A DNA stretch of 64,000 nt, from assembly GCF_003671765.1 (NCBI RefSeq), contig NZ_QPIB01000040.1:1-64000 (forward strand). The letters are read 5' to 3'. Made by a program: the position numbers and the translations under genes. This DNA is from Xenophilus sp. E41. GTDB taxonomy: Bacteria; Pseudomonadota; Gammaproteobacteria; Burkholderiales; Burkholderiaceae_C. The notes beneath the pieces were generated by a model. The model saw only the letters and a list, made by a program, of their open reading frames with translations, had not been told where the DNA came from and did not search any database. This document shows positions 33,101-42,196 of the stretch, piece by piece (positions within the stretch are counted from its first letter, which is position 1; each line of letters starts with the position of its first letter).

Positions 33101-35169
33101 ACGGTCTTGCAGCCGACGCGGACCAAGTGCAGCACTCGTTGGAGCAACGCGCCTTCATCAGCAAACAGCTTGCCGGCGAAGGCTGTCATGAACGAGCCCG
33201 CTGCGCTCGACTGAAAGACAGCGAGCCAGGTGTCGTCGACGAAGTGGGGCGGGAGCGACTTCTCGGAGCTCACCTCGGAGATGAACTGGTCTACTATCGT
33301 CCTGTCGACGTCCAGTTGCTCTGTTAGCCACTTGCGATAGGCGCGCCGCAACGCGGGATGGCCCCCAACTTCCCCAGCCATTGCCGTCGAGCTGCCGGAG
33401 TGCGCTTCGAATCGGCGCGTAAACCACTCGATGAGCCCCCAGTCCTCGAACACGTCGTGAGCGGCCGCGAACCGATGAAACTGATCGTTCGCCACGAGAT
33501 TGGCGTTTCCGAGCCGTTGCAGGGCGCCGTCAACGTCAGCGACTTCAACGTACGGGCGAAGCGCCCGAGCCCTCGCAATGCAGACGTCAAAAAAGACCTT
33601 CTCGCGCTTAGATGGCATGCCATCCGCGACATAGGCGTCGTCGCGGACAAGCTCGCTCCACATCCTGCGCCGCAATGCGCGCTCAGTCTGCGGGATGGAT
33701 TCGTCCTGCGCCAGGCGCAGTTGGGATGCGCGCGTCAGAAGAAATGGATTCCTGAGGATCGACCTCAGACTCTGATTCGCGAGTAAGGGTTGCAAAGTCG
33801 GCGCCGCCGCTTCGGCCTGCGAAAGCTCCGCGTCGGAGAGGCCGCCGACCACGATTTTCGCAAAGGTGACATTGCTCGCCATCAGCAAGCTGCGCTCCAC
33901 GACCTCCGCGTAGTAGTCGCGACACGTGATTACGAGCGAAATCGAGCTGTCGTACTTGACGCTCAGCAACAAGTCCTTGAACGCTGCTCGTTCGCTCGCC
34001 TCGAGCAATCGCTCGAGGCCATCAACAAAAAACGTCTTGCGGTGGAGGGGCAGCTGGCTCTCTAACTCTTTCCACGTGAGATTGAGGCTCGCATTGGTCA
34101 GGACCTGATCGATGTGCGCGGCTTTGAACTCCTCTGCGGAAAAAGCGAAGTTCGTGTCAGCGCTCGCCGCGCCCGACAAGTAGTTGATTCCCAACACGGA
34201 CTTGCCGCTGCCAGCGGGACCGACCACGAGCACCACCTGCTGCTCCGCGACCGCAGCTTCTAGCTGGGCGCGCAGCTCGATTCGGTCGAACACGATCTCC
34301 TGCGGGCCGGCCGCCGCGAGCCGCCGCAACGTCGTCGCGGAGTGCTGTCGAAGTCTTGACAATTCGCCATGCTTGGAGGACGGGACTTGGCTGTGCCTGG
34401 TCTTGGCGCGTTCCGGCAGCGAAGCGAAATCGACGCTGCGGCCCTCAGCAGCAGCCAATCCAGCAAAGTCGATCAGTTCGCTCCAAGTGCTCGACGCGGC
34501 GTCAGCTTCCCCGCCAGCGGCCTGCAGCGAGGCGAGGAGCGTCAAGATCGCGGCTGCGTCCTTCGCCGCTGCATCTTGGAAATCGAAGCTGAGAACGTGG
34601 AAGGCCTGCAAGAACCTCCATACGTTCTCATCGGCCACCGGTGAGCCGTTCGCCTGATCGATGATTGCTTTGATCGTCTCGTAGTCGGCCTTGGCCTGTT
34701 TGTTCAGGGTTCCTTGTCCTTGGCGGCGCGCCAAGAAGTCGGCCGCGTCGCCCGCGGCTCTGGCTTGACCAATCAGCCAGCGCACGTCGCGCTGAATCCG
34801 ATTCGTGCCCAAGAAGGTGACCAAGACGATCGCGTCGCGGCCCTGCTGGAATAGCGTCGCGTTGTTGAAGTCCGCCCAGGCGGCCGCCAGCGTCTCCCTG
34901 CATTCCTCGTCGTTGAGGCTAAGCGTGAAGGTTCGTTTGATCTGCGCGGCCACCCTGTGGGTTAGGCCGGCTTCCGACTGCGCCTCCACCACCAAGTCGT
35001 CGATGCGCCAGCCAAGCCGCCGAGCTTGGAAATGCACCCGTTGCGGGGCAGCATCGGAGAAGATTGGCATGAACGACTTCGTGAGCAGCAGCGCCAGAAA
35101 ATAGGCGCCAACCCGCCGTTCGAAGTCGCCCCCAGCCCCCCCCGTTGAGATCACGCTCGCCACGCTCAT
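30199..35169 (-). CDS. Avs-like STAND NTPase with N-terminal Cap4-like nuclease domain
   Basis: A 1,656-residue protein, by far the largest here. Residues 8-130 resemble the Cap4/PD-(D/E)xK dsDNA-nuclease domain: STGGAGGDFERRVGAYFLAL, then RIDDLVVEA (D57/D58, E62) and AAQIKRT (Q76, K78) as the D-E-QxK core. Residues about 290-590 are a STAND/NACHT-like ATPase with Walker A GPAGSGKS (317-324), Walker B FFVDGLE (380-386), sensor-like SLVITCRD (411-418), RNPFLL (473-478) and a winged-helix ending HDVFEDWGLIEWF (571-583). The remaining 1,070 residues look all-helical and repeat-like, as in the target-sensing part of Avs proteins, but no repeat family is named. AGAGGG precedes the ATG at 35169. 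Lower GC than its neighbours, and the site inside an acetate locus, suggest transfer. The proposed role is phage-triggered abortive DNA cleavage; this is inference from architecture. No partner gene is present. Confidence 0.8.
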   Translation of the reverse strand: MSVASVISTGGAGGDFERRVGAYFLALLLTKSFMPIFSDAAPQRVHFQARRLGWRIDDLVVEAQSEAGLTHRVAAQIKRTFTLSLNDEECRETLAAAWADFNNATLFQQGRDAIVLVTFLGTNRIQRDVRWLIGQARAAGDAADFLARRQGQGTLNKQAKADYETIKAIIDQANGSPVADENVWRFLQAFHVLSFDFQDAAAKDAAAILTLLASLQAAGGEADAASSTWSELIDFAGLAAAEGRSVDFASLPERAKTRHSQVPSSKHGELSRLRQHSATTLRRLAAAGPQEIVFDRIELRAQLEAAVAEQQVVLVVGPAGSGKSVLGINYLSGAASADTNFAFSAEEFKAAHIDQVLTNASLNLTWKELESQLPLHRKTFFVDGLERLLEASERAAFKDLLLSVKYDSSISLVITCRDYYAEVVERSLLMASNVTFAKIVVGGLSDAELSQAEAAAPTLQPLLANQSLRSILRNPFLLTRASQLRLAQDESIPQTERALRRRMWSELVRDDAYVADGMPSKREKVFFDVCIARARALRPYVEVADVDGALQRLGNANLVANDQFHRFAAAHDVFEDWGLIEWFTRRFEAHSGSSTAMAGEVGGHPALRRAYRKWLTEQLDVDRTIVDQFISEVSSEKSLPPHFVDDTWLAVFQSSAAGSFMTAFAGKLFADEGALLQRVLHLVRVGCKTVSPKAQGIHIWLRWHVPTGNAWPILLAFMDENWEAVPRRMDSLLVAFMEDWSANISGSEQLPEGADSVGSLIEKLLALPTNAPGRVVPRERLVEILMKAPRANEALFKSIASRASAPGSIRLDEDARHFAKLTFEPFKAIAFASAFPRELQAVCLGRWFASDKDDRWSSSRELEAVFGLTHSYEHRFFPRSSMQGPMLFLLRAHPSEGVRFIVNFINQCCSNYKANSQQQRRLIEPPHESELTLSDGRARSILENQRLWQTYRGTHVMPAVMECALMALEAWFLDIAEGATTPEVFQSFLNYILNNSNNAASLGVVASACLAHPDLAGDCCVSILGSTELIRMDVARMMADKTALAPGGFDVFSQMFQRERLDSKALPHRKHHLEELAIQLQLGPQRASMEALLDRYLAALPPEHERTTEQSQWMLALRRMDLRTYDRRDVGDRVEFTMGELPSDVQAMVQDSEAFQVEFMKRIELQNWAHRHKDDGVAAGDESWRDKLALAKEVEGQIAVRGTRDILEGGGRMVAAVIARDRWAVLDPVDRQWCLETIVGCLGEIPSEDVFGGSIPVDGKMECAAAIGALAPLVSQADAELLLEVSLTHWNQHVQQAAVQSLAHQRLWDAPSLLNFALHVLVAAARATLEQDAELEKLPWNQHPSASELRQQRQAQFAAIDRSMWGSAPPLLDPHLLRHDHTLALYLLLVFRSRTGSPLALQLFEWIGDQFERWWDRMHEDRDQNFELHIAAQEAFANFLIESEASVGVALLQRVLPQVAGEPNEFAKLLDDLIRAADARGDGTTFWTLWALIAAEAQKAKWFAELRDDRSWGGSLIRSLLLSKGWKAGVREWRLLGAASQRVDALFVALPVGGLALEAYGDYLLSIGNPSLPAAVRIIQSRMGEMLEDALKRSSSARTAMDQLVSRLMFEDLPGLQSATLRAPTLALLDALVQAGSSNAFLLREDFLTPSGGVGR

Positions 35170-35339
35170 TCGGCACCCTCTTTCTCGCACACCCCGCAGT
35201 CATGCATGCTCTCGTAGATTGAAAGCGGATGCAACTCCACCCAGTCTCAAGCCGCCTTAATGACGGCCGCGGCCCTCAGGAAAAATCGGGCTCCGAAGAA
35301 CGCCGCATCCCATGCGAAAGATGGGCGGCCTCTAATCCC

Positions 35340-37070
35340 TCAATGCCCCGACGCCCCCGCCGCCCCCAACCCCGTCTCCGACCGCACCTGCTGCGCCGGG
35401 AATGCGGCGCGCTCAGCGGCCGCCTGCCGGCTGCGGTCCATCAGGCTGAACAGCCAGATGCCGACAAAACCGATGGTCATGGAGAACAGGGCCGGCGACG
35501 CGTACGGGAAGAGCGCGGTGCCCTTGGGATTGCCCAGCGTGGCTTCCCACACCGAGGGCGAGACGATGGTCAGGCCGACCGAGGCGATGAGGCCCAGCGC
35601 GCCGCCGATGACGGCGCCCTTGGTGGTGCAGTCCTTCCACAGCACGCTCATGAACAGGACCGGGAAGTTGGCCGACGCGGCCACGGCAAAAGCCAGGCTG
35701 ACCATGAAGGCGATGTTCTGCTTCTCGAAGGCGATGCCCAGCAGCACGGCGACGATGCCCAGCGCGATGGTGGTGATGCGTGAGACCTTGAGCTCGGCCT
35801 TGCTGTCGGCCTGGCCCTTCTTGACCAGGGTGGCGTACAGGTCGTGCGACACGGCCGACGCACCCGACAGCGTCAGGCCGGCCACCACCGCGAGGATGGT
35901 CGCGAAGGCCACGGCCGAGATGAAGCCGTAGAACACGTTGCCGCCCACCGACTTGGCCACCAGCACGGCCGCCATGTTGGTGGCGCCGGCGCCGCCGTGG
36001 ATGACACCGGTCACCGTGTTGGCAAATTCCGGATTCGTCAGCACGAGGGTGATGGCGCCGAAGCCGATGATGAAGATGAGCAAATAGAAGTACCCGATCC
36101 ACACCGTGGCCCAGCCCACCGACTTGCGCGCCTCCTTGGCGTCGGGCACGGTGAAGAAGCGCATCAGGATGTGCGGCAGGCCTGCCGTGCCGAACATCAG
36201 CGCCATGCCGAAGCTGATGGCCGAGATCGGGTCCTTCACGAAGCCGCCGGGGCCCATGATCGACAGGCCGACGGCCTGCGCCTCGGCCGGGCTCTTGCCG
36301 GCGTTGGCCGCGATCTGGGTGCGCACCTCGACGGACTTGGCGAACAGCGCCTCGGGGCTGAAGTGGAAGGCCGCGAGCACCATGATGGCCATGAAGGTGA
36401 CGCCGGCCAGCAGCAGGCAGGCCTTGATGATCTGCACCCAGGTGGTGGCGGTCATGCCGCCGAAGAGCACGTAGATCATCATCAGCGCGCCGACGATGAC
36501 CACCGCCACCCAGTAGTCCAGCCCGAAGAGCAGCTTGATGAGCTGGCCCGCGCCGACCATCTGGGCGATGAGGTAGAAGGCCACCACCACCAGGGTGCCG
36601 CTGGCCGCGAAGGCACGGATGGGCCCGGGCTTGAAGCGGTAGCCGGCCACGTCGGCAAAGGTGAACTTGCCCAGGTTGCGCAGCCGCTCGGCCATGAGGA
36701 AGGTGATGATGGGCCAGCCGACCAGGAAGCCGATGGAGTAGATCAGCCCGTCGTAGCCGGTGGCCATCACCGCGGCCGAGATGCCGAGGAACGAAGCGGC
36801 CGACATGTAGTCGCCCGCGATGGCCAGCCCGTTCTGGAAGCCGGTGATGCCGCCCCCGGCGGTGTAGAAGTCGGCCGCCGACTTGGTCCGGGCCGCCGCC
36901 CACTTGGTGATGTAGAGCGTGCCCAGCACGAAGACGGTGAACATGCCGATGGCGATCCAGTTCGTCGGCTGCTTGGCGGCCTGGCCGACGTCGCCGCCGG
37001 CGGCATGGGCCAGGCCGGCGGCGAGGGTCGACAGGGTGACGGCAAGGCGTGCGAAGGTGGCGCGGTTCAT
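35340..37070 (-). CDS. actP: Cation/acetate symporter
   Basis: A 576-residue sodium:solute symporter (SSS family). It has a cleavable or first-helix leader ([18 protein letters not shown]) and about thirteen membrane segments. [20 protein letters not shown] and [19 protein letters not shown] are the family hallmarks of ActP, and the Na+-site helix [16 protein letters not shown] is present. It imports acetate and other short carboxylates. GGAGG precedes the ATG, which overlaps the stop of the upstream yjcH-like gene. It feeds the two acyl-CoA ligases at 40501-44173. The large NTPase gene starts 170 bases downstream on the same strand and may receive read-through. Confidence 0.95.
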   Translation of the reverse strand: MNRATFARLAVTLSTLAAGLAHAAGGDVGQAAKQPTNWIAIGMFTVFVLGTLYITKWAAARTKSAADFYTAGGGITGFQNGLAIAGDYMSAASFLGISAAVMATGYDGLIYSIGFLVGWPIITFLMAERLRNLGKFTFADVAGYRFKPGPIRAFAASGTLVVVAFYLIAQMVGAGQLIKLLFGLDYWVAVVIVGALMMIYVLFGGMTATTWVQIIKACLLLAGVTFMAIMVLAAFHFSPEALFAKSVEVRTQIAANAGKSPAEAQAVGLSIMGPGGFVKDPISAISFGMALMFGTAGLPHILMRFFTVPDAKEARKSVGWATVWIGYFYLLIFIIGFGAITLVLTNPEFANTVTGVIHGGAGATNMAAVLVAKSVGGNVFYGFISAVAFATILAVVAGLTLSGASAVSHDLYATLVKKGQADSKAELKVSRITTIALGIVAVLLGIAFEKQNIAFMVSLAFAVAASANFPVLFMSVLWKDCTTKGAVIGGALGLIASVGLTIVSPSVWEATLGNPKGTALFPYASPALFSMTIGFVGIWLFSLMDRSRQAAAERAAFPAQQVRSETGLGAAGASGH

Positions 37071-37387
37071 TTCGTGGCCTCCTTCAGGATCTCGGCGGTC
37101 TCGCGGTCGAACTCGCCGTTCGCGCGGCGGATGTACAGCAGCGTGATGGCGATGGTGAAGACGATCACGCCCAGCCCGATCGGGATGCCCAGGGTGGTCA
37201 CGCCGGCGCCGATGGGTTGCGCGAGGAAGGGCTTGTCGAAGGCGATGAGCGCGATGTAGCCGTAGTACACGAGCAGCATCAGCACCGTGAGCACGATGCC
37301 GAAACGGTTGCGCTTGCGCTTGAGCGCGATGTACCTCGGGTGGGAGCCGATGCGCTGCGTGATGGTGTCTGCGGCAGGGTCGCTCAT
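37067..37387 (-). CDS. yjcH: DUF485 membrane protein (YjcH family)
   Basis: A 106-residue inner-membrane protein with two hydrophobic segments, [20 protein letters not shown] and [20 protein letters not shown], separated by a short loop. The C-terminal [15 protein letters not shown] motif is typical of DUF485/YjcH. Its gene always sits directly upstream of actP in enterics and pseudomonads, and here the two overlap by ATGA. The function is thought to be accessory to acetate transport. AGGAG lies upstream of the chosen ATG. Confidence 0.94.
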   Translation of the reverse strand: MSDPAADTITQRIGSHPRYIALKRKRNRFGIVLTVLMLLVYYGYIALIAFDKPFLAQPIGAGVTTLGIPIGLGVIVFTIAITLLYIRRANGEFDRETAEILKEATK

Positions 37388-37529
37388 GAGGGTTGTCTCC
37401 TGGCATCTGGATTGAGCCTGGAGTGCATTCTTGGGGGCGCCGCCGCGGGCGTGGGCGCGGCGCAATCATTCGTCACAAGGCGCTCACAGACGCGCAACAA
37501 GGCTTGCGCGAAGCTGACGCATCGGGAAA

Positions 37530-37594
37530 GTAACGGATGTGACGAATTCGGCTGCAGCCCTTTCCGGGCGCGGGCTGCAGGCCGGTTGCACTTT
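37530..37594 (+). repeat. Family-A short repeat, copy 3
   Basis: Reads gtaacggatgtgacgaattc, then ggctgcagccc...gggctgcag and ggttgcacttt. It lies in the 226-base spacer between the 3' end of the response-regulator gene (37614) and the 5' end of yjcH (37387). As with copies 1 and 2 it abuts the 3' end of a gene. The ggctgcagccc / gggctgcag parts can form a stem. Confidence 0.75.
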
Positions 37595-37613
37595 GGGGTT
37601 TTCGGCCCGGGCG

Positions 37614-38390
37614 CTACTCCCAGCGCACGTCCGCCGCGAACAGGTAGCCCGCCCCGTACACCGTCTTGATCACGGCCGGCTCGTGCGGGTCGGCCTCGAT
37701 CTTCTTGCGCAGGCGCGAGATGCGCACGTCGATGCTGCGGTCGGTGGGCAGCAGGTCGCGCGCGCCCATGAGCTGCTCGCGCGTGAGGATCTGGTGCGGA
37801 CGCTCGACGAAGCAGCGCAGCACCTGCGTCTCGGCGGTGCCCAGCAGGTGCTCGGTGCCGTCGGGCGCACGCAGCAGGTTGGCGGCGCAGTCGATGCGCC
37901 ATCCGTTGAAGCTGGCGTAGCGCCGGTGGCCCGGTGCCTGACCCGACGCCAGCGAACGGCGGCGCAGGATGCTGCGCACCCGCGCCACCAGTTCGCGCGA
38001 CTCGAAGGGCTTGGTCACGTAGTCGTCGCCGCCCAGCTCCAGGCCCATCACGCGGTCGGCGGGGTGGCCGCGGCCGGTGAGGATGAGCACGCCCGCGCTG
38101 CTGGCGGCGGTGATGCGGCGCATGAGGTCCAGCCCGTCCATGTCGGGCAGGCCCAGGTCGATGATGCACAGGTCGGGCTTTTCCAGCTGCAGCTGGCGCA
38201 GCACGGCGGCGCCGTTGCCGAAGGCCTGGCAGGCAAAGCCGAACTCCTTCAGCGCCGAGAGCACCAGCTTCGCCACCGCCGGGTCGTCCTCGACCACGTA
38301 GACCAGCGCCGGCGGGCTGCTGTCGTCGGCGCCGGCCACGCGGTGCCGGGTGCCGCCGGACACGGCGGCGTGGGGGTGATGGCTGTTCAT
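37614..38390 (-). CDS. OmpR-family response regulator
   Basis: A 258-residue two-domain regulator. The receiver has the acidic pocket VVEDD and phospho-acceptor D78 in CIIDLGLPDMDG, with the conserved lysine in DYVTKPF. The C-terminal winged helix of OmpR/PhoB type includes LTREQLMGARDLLPTDRSID and VYGAGYLFAAD. The first 28 residues are an unusual His/Gly-rich leader. Its start overlaps the stop of the hybrid kinase gene (ATGA), and GGAAGAAG precedes it, so the two form a co-translated system. Position between actP-yjcH and the acyl-CoA ligases makes short-carboxylate uptake and activation its likely regulon (inference). Confidence 0.94.
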   Translation of the reverse strand: MNSHHPHAAVSGGTRHRVAGADDSSPPALVYVVEDDPAVAKLVLSALKEFGFACQAFGNGAAVLRQLQLEKPDLCIIDLGLPDMDGLDLMRRITAASSAGVLILTGRGHPADRVMGLELGGDDYVTKPFESRELVARVRSILRRRSLASGQAPGHRRYASFNGWRIDCAANLLRAPDGTEHLLGTAETQVLRCFVERPHQILTREQLMGARDLLPTDRSIDVRISRLRKKIEADPHEPAVIKTVYGAGYLFAADVRWE

Positions 38391-40381
38391 CGGGGACTTC
38401 TTCCTTCTTCGATGGCGCGCGCCAGCTGCTCGGCGGTGAAGGGCTTGGTCAACAGCGGCACGCCGGCCGGCCGCGCGATGTCGTCGGGCGCGTTGCCGCT
38501 CATCAGCACCACCACCGGCGGCTTCGACGCAGCGCGCGCCGCACGGGCCACGGCCACGCCGTCGACGGCGCCGGGCATGGCGACGTCGGACAGCACCAGT
38601 GCGATGCCGGGCGTGTGCCGCAGCAGCGTGAGCGCCTCGGCGCCGCCGTCGGCCTCCAGCACGGCGTAGCCCAGCTCGAGCAGGCTGCGGCGGATGACCC
38701 GACGCACCTGCGCGTCGTCGTCGACCAGCAGCGCCAAGCCCTGCTGTGCGCCGGGCGCCGCCGCCTCGCCCGCGGGCGGCGTCTCGTCGTCCGGCGGCTC
38801 GGTGGCGGGCAGCCACAGGGTGACGGTGGTGCCCTGCCCCGGCGCGCTGCGCAGGTCGATGGCGCCGCCGGACTGGCGGATGAAGCCGTACACCACCGCC
38901 ATGCCCAGCCCGGTGCCGCTGCCGGGCTGCTTGGTGGTGAAGAAGGGCTCGAACACGCGCGCCACGGTGTCGGCGTCCATGCCGGCGCCATCGTCCTCCA
39001 CCTCGATGCACACGCAGGCGCCGGGCGACATCTGCAGCGGCGTGGCGTGCGCCGCATCGAGCCGCGCGGCACGGGCACGCAGCGTGATGCGCCCCAGCGG
39101 GCCGGTGGCGTCGCGTGCGTTGAGCACCAGGTTGATGAGCGCCTGCTCCAGCAGCGTGGCGTCGATCCAGGTCCACAGCGGCACGGGCCCGGGGTCGACC
39201 GTGAGCTTGAGCGTCTCGGGCAGCGAATGGCGCATCAGCCGCGCCACCGTGTCGACGAGCGCGCCGACGTGCACCGACGCGGCCTGCAGGGGCTGGCGCC
39301 GCGCGAAGCTCAGCAGCGCGCGCACCAGCTCGGCGCCGCGGCGCGCGGCGTCCAGCGCGGGCTGCACGTACTCGGGCACGGCCTCGTCCTGCGGGCGGGC
39401 GTGCGCCAGCGCGTCGAGGTTGCCGATGACCACCGTGAGGATGTTGTTGAAGTCGTGCGCCAGGCCGCCGGTCAGGTGGCCCAGCGACTCGAGCTTCTGC
39501 GCCCGCGCCACCAGCGCCTGCGCGCGGCGCTGCTCGGTGATGTCGAAGGTCAGTTCGAAGCAGCCGGCGACGCGGCCGTCCTCGGCGATCTCGGGCGCGA
39601 AGGAGGTGCGCACGATGCGGCGCTCGCCATGCTGCGTCGTCAGCTCGTAGGTGAAGCTCTGCGCCTCGCCGGCCATGGCGCGGCGCACGTGGGGGCGCAC
39701 GATGGCGTAGACCGCCTCGCCCAGGAAGCGGCGCGCGCTCACCGACTCGGGCCGCGAGGTGTCGACGCCGAACCAGTCGGCGTACCCGCGGTTGAGGTAG
39801 CGGTACACGCGTTGCGCATCGAAGTACGCGACCAGCGCCGGGATGGAGTCCATGACCAGCCGCATGCGCTCCTCGCTCTGCTGCAGCTCGGCGGTGCGCG
39901 CGGCCACGCGGCTCTCGAGCTCGGCGTTCTGGCGGCGGATGGTGGCCTCGGCGCGGCGCCGCTCGGTCACGTCGGAATACAGGGTGACGAAGCCGTGCCC
40001 CGGCACCGGCTGGCCGCGGATGCGCAGCACGGTGCCGTCGGGCCGCACGCGCTCGATGTCGTGCGGCGTGAAGAGGCGCGCCGCGGCGATGCGCTCGGCC
40101 ACCTGCTGCTCGGGGTCGCCGGGGCCGTAGTCGCCGCGGCGGGCGTTGTACTCGATGAAGCTGCGAAAGGGCGCACCGAGCCGTGCCATGTCGGGCGGGA
40201 AGTCCAGCAGCGTGACGTAGGCGCGGTTCCAGGCCACCAGGCGCAGGTCGGCGTCGAAGATCGACAGGCCCTGCTCCAGCATGTCCAGGCCGGTCTGCAG
40301 GGTGAGGTAGCGCTCCAGCGGCGCCGGGGCGCCGGCCTCGTCGCCGGGCGCCGCTTCGGCGGGCCTGCAAACATTCGTCAT
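38387..40381 (-). CDS. PAS-domain hybrid sensor histidine kinase
   Basis: A 664-residue soluble hybrid kinase. It has a PAS7-like domain at about 25-140 (GLDMLEQGLSIFDADLRLVA), a coiled coil, a PAS at 170-290 and the HisKA box GGLAHDFNNIL with H309. The HATPase N, G1 and G2 boxes are NLVLNARDATG, DDGAGM and GSGTGLGM. The C-terminal receiver has VDDDAQVRR and LVLSDVAMPG. No membrane segment is seen. Its stop overlaps the start of the OmpR-type regulator, and it diverges from an acyl-CoA ligase gene by 119 bases. The domain string matches that of the kinase at 16647 but the sequences are clearly separate. The input signal may be an acyl or redox cue. Confidence 0.93.
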   Translation of the reverse strand: MTNVCRPAEAAPGDEAGAPAPLERYLTLQTGLDMLEQGLSIFDADLRLVAWNRAYVTLLDFPPDMARLGAPFRSFIEYNARRGDYGPGDPEQQVAERIAAARLFTPHDIERVRPDGTVLRIRGQPVPGHGFVTLYSDVTERRRAEATIRRQNAELESRVAARTAELQQSEERMRLVMDSIPALVAYFDAQRVYRYLNRGYADWFGVDTSRPESVSARRFLGEAVYAIVRPHVRRAMAGEAQSFTYELTTQHGERRIVRTSFAPEIAEDGRVAGCFELTFDITEQRRAQALVARAQKLESLGHLTGGLAHDFNNILTVVIGNLDALAHARPQDEAVPEYVQPALDAARRGAELVRALLSFARRQPLQAASVHVGALVDTVARLMRHSLPETLKLTVDPGPVPLWTWIDATLLEQALINLVLNARDATGPLGRITLRARAARLDAAHATPLQMSPGACVCIEVEDDGAGMDADTVARVFEPFFTTKQPGSGTGLGMAVVYGFIRQSGGAIDLRSAPGQGTTVTLWLPATEPPDDETPPAGEAAAPGAQQGLALLVDDDAQVRRVIRRSLLELGYAVLEADGGAEALTLLRHTPGIALVLSDVAMPGAVDGVAVARAARAASKPPVVVLMSGNAPDDIARPAGVPLLTKPFTAEQLARAIEEGRSPR

Positions 40382-40500
40382 ATTCCGGCGCGTCTCCTGC
40401 AATCTTCGTGGGTCATCCTTGCACCAGCACGGCCGGGAAGCCTGGCGGATGCCGCCCCCGGGCCGCAGGCATTGTGATCCCAAGGGTGCAGGAGACGACA

Positions 40501-42144
40501 TTGACGCACATCAACCCGTACGAGCTGGGCCTGGACCGCAACCCGGCCAATTTCGTGGCGCTGACCCCGCTGTCCTTCCTGGCGCGGGCGGCGCACGTGC
40601 ACCCGCAGCGCACTGCGCTGGTCTACGGCAAGCGGCGCCAGAGCTGGGCCCAGACGCATGCGCGCTGCCGGCGCCTGGCCGCTGCGCTGGCCGCGCGCGG
40701 CGTCGGCCCGGGCGACACGGTCGCCTGCATGCTGCCCAACGTGCCGGCCATGTACGAGGCGCATTTCGGCGTGCCGATGACCGGCGCCGTGCTCAACACG
40801 CTCAACACCCGGCTCGACGCGCAGGCCATCGCCTTCATGCTGCAGCACGGCGAGGCCAAGGTGCTGCTGACCGACCGCGAGTTCGCCACCGTGGTCGGCC
40901 AGGCGCTGACGGCACTGGGCAGCCAACGGCCGCTGGTGATCGAGGTGGAGGACGACGCGGCGCCCGAGGGCGCGCGGCTGGGCGAGATCGGCTACGAGGA
41001 CTTTCTGGCCACAGGCGACCCGGCCTTCGAGGGGCAGCCGCCGTCGGACGAGTGGAACGCCATCGCGCTCAACTACACCAGCGGCACCACCGGCAACCCC
41101 AAGGGCGTGGTGACGCACCACCGCGGCGCCTACCTCAACGCCGCCAGCAACGCGCTGGCCTGGAACCTGCCCGACGGCGCGGTCTACCTGTGGACGCTGC
41201 CGATGTTCCACTGCAACGGCTGGTGCTTCCCGTGGACCACGGCGCTGATGGCCTGCACCAGCGTGTGCCTGCGGCGGGTCGATCCGGCGGTGATCTTTCC
41301 ACTGATCCGCGAGCACCGCGTCACGCACCTGTGCGGCGCACCGATCGTGTACAGCCTGCTGATTGCCGCGCCACCAGCGCTCAGGGAGGGCATCGGTCAC
41401 CCGGTGCAGGGCCTGGTGGCCGGCGCCGCGCCGCCTGCGGCCGTCATCGAAGGCTGCGAGGCGGCCGGCATCGCCATCACCCACGTCTACGGCCTGACGG
41501 AGGTGTACGGCCCCTCGGCCGTGTGCGCCAAGAAGCCCGAGTGGCAGGACCTGCCGCCCGTCGAGCGCGCCCGCATGAACGGCCGCCAGGGCGTGCCCTA
41601 CCCGCTGCAGGAGGCCGTGACGGTGCTCGACCCGCAGACGCTGCAGCCCGTGCCGGCCGACGGCGAGACCATCGGCGAGATCTTCTTCCGCGGCAACGCG
41701 GTGATGAAGGGCTACCTCAAGAACCCCTCGGCCACCGCGGAGGCCTTTGCCGGCGGCTGGTTCCACACCGGCGACCTGGGCGTGTGCCACCCCGACGGCT
41801 ACGTGAAGATCACCGACCGCAGCAAGGACGTGATCATCTCGGGAGGCGAGAACATCTCCTCCATCGAGGTGGAGGACGCGCTCCACCACCACCCCGGCGT
41901 GATGACCGCCGCCGTGGTCGCGCTGCCCGACGCGAAATGGGGCGAGGTGCCCTGCGCCTTCGTCGAGCTCAAGCCCGGCGTGCAGGTGGGCGAGGCCGAG
42001 CTGCTCGACTTCTGCAAGCCGCTGCTGGCGCGCTTCAAGCTGCCCAAGCGCATCGTCTTCGGCGAGCTTCCCAAGACCTCGACCGGAAAGATCCAGAAGT
42101 TCGTTCTGCGCGAGCGCGTGCAGTCGGCCCGCGCCATCGAGTGA
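40501..42144 (+). CDS. Acyl-CoA ligase (AlkK/DmdB-type medium-chain synthetase)
   Basis: A 547-residue ANL-superfamily ligase. The start is probably TTG at 40501, six bases after GGAG, with the protein beginning (M)[13 protein letters not shown]. Motifs are [13 protein letters not shown] (P-loop), [10 protein letters not shown] (A5), GWFHTGDLG (A7), [15 protein letters not shown] (hinge) and the catalytic lysine in TSTGKIQKF. This group activates medium-chain fatty acids or methylmercaptopropionate. It diverges from the two-component system and is followed 52 bases later by acs, so both ligases may be induced together. Confidence 0.93.
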   Translation: MTHINPYELGLDRNPANFVALTPLSFLARAAHVHPQRTALVYGKRRQSWAQTHARCRRLAAALAARGVGPGDTVACMLPNVPAMYEAHFGVPMTGAVLNTLNTRLDAQAIAFMLQHGEAKVLLTDREFATVVGQALTALGSQRPLVIEVEDDAAPEGARLGEIGYEDFLATGDPAFEGQPPSDEWNAIALNYTSGTTGNPKGVVTHHRGAYLNAASNALAWNLPDGAVYLWTLPMFHCNGWCFPWTTALMACTSVCLRRVDPAVIFPLIREHRVTHLCGAPIVYSLLIAAPPALREGIGHPVQGLVAGAAPPAAVIEGCEAAGIAITHVYGLTEVYGPSAVCAKKPEWQDLPPVERARMNGRQGVPYPLQEAVTVLDPQTLQPVPADGETIGEIFFRGNAVMKGYLKNPSATAEAFAGGWFHTGDLGVCHPDGYVKITDRSKDVIISGGENISSIEVEDALHHHPGVMTAAVVALPDAKWGEVPCAFVELKPGVQVGEAELLDFCKPLLARFKLPKRIVFGELPKTSTGKIQKFVLRERVQSARAIE

Positions 42145-42196
42145 GCACCGCCCCACCCCTCTTTTGCCTCTTCTTCCCCCTGCCAGGAGACCGACC

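Noticed and set aside
35229-35931. Plus-strand open frames of 184-223 codons at the actP end
   Set aside because: Antisense to the actP C-terminus, which carries proper membrane segments; text is low-complexity.
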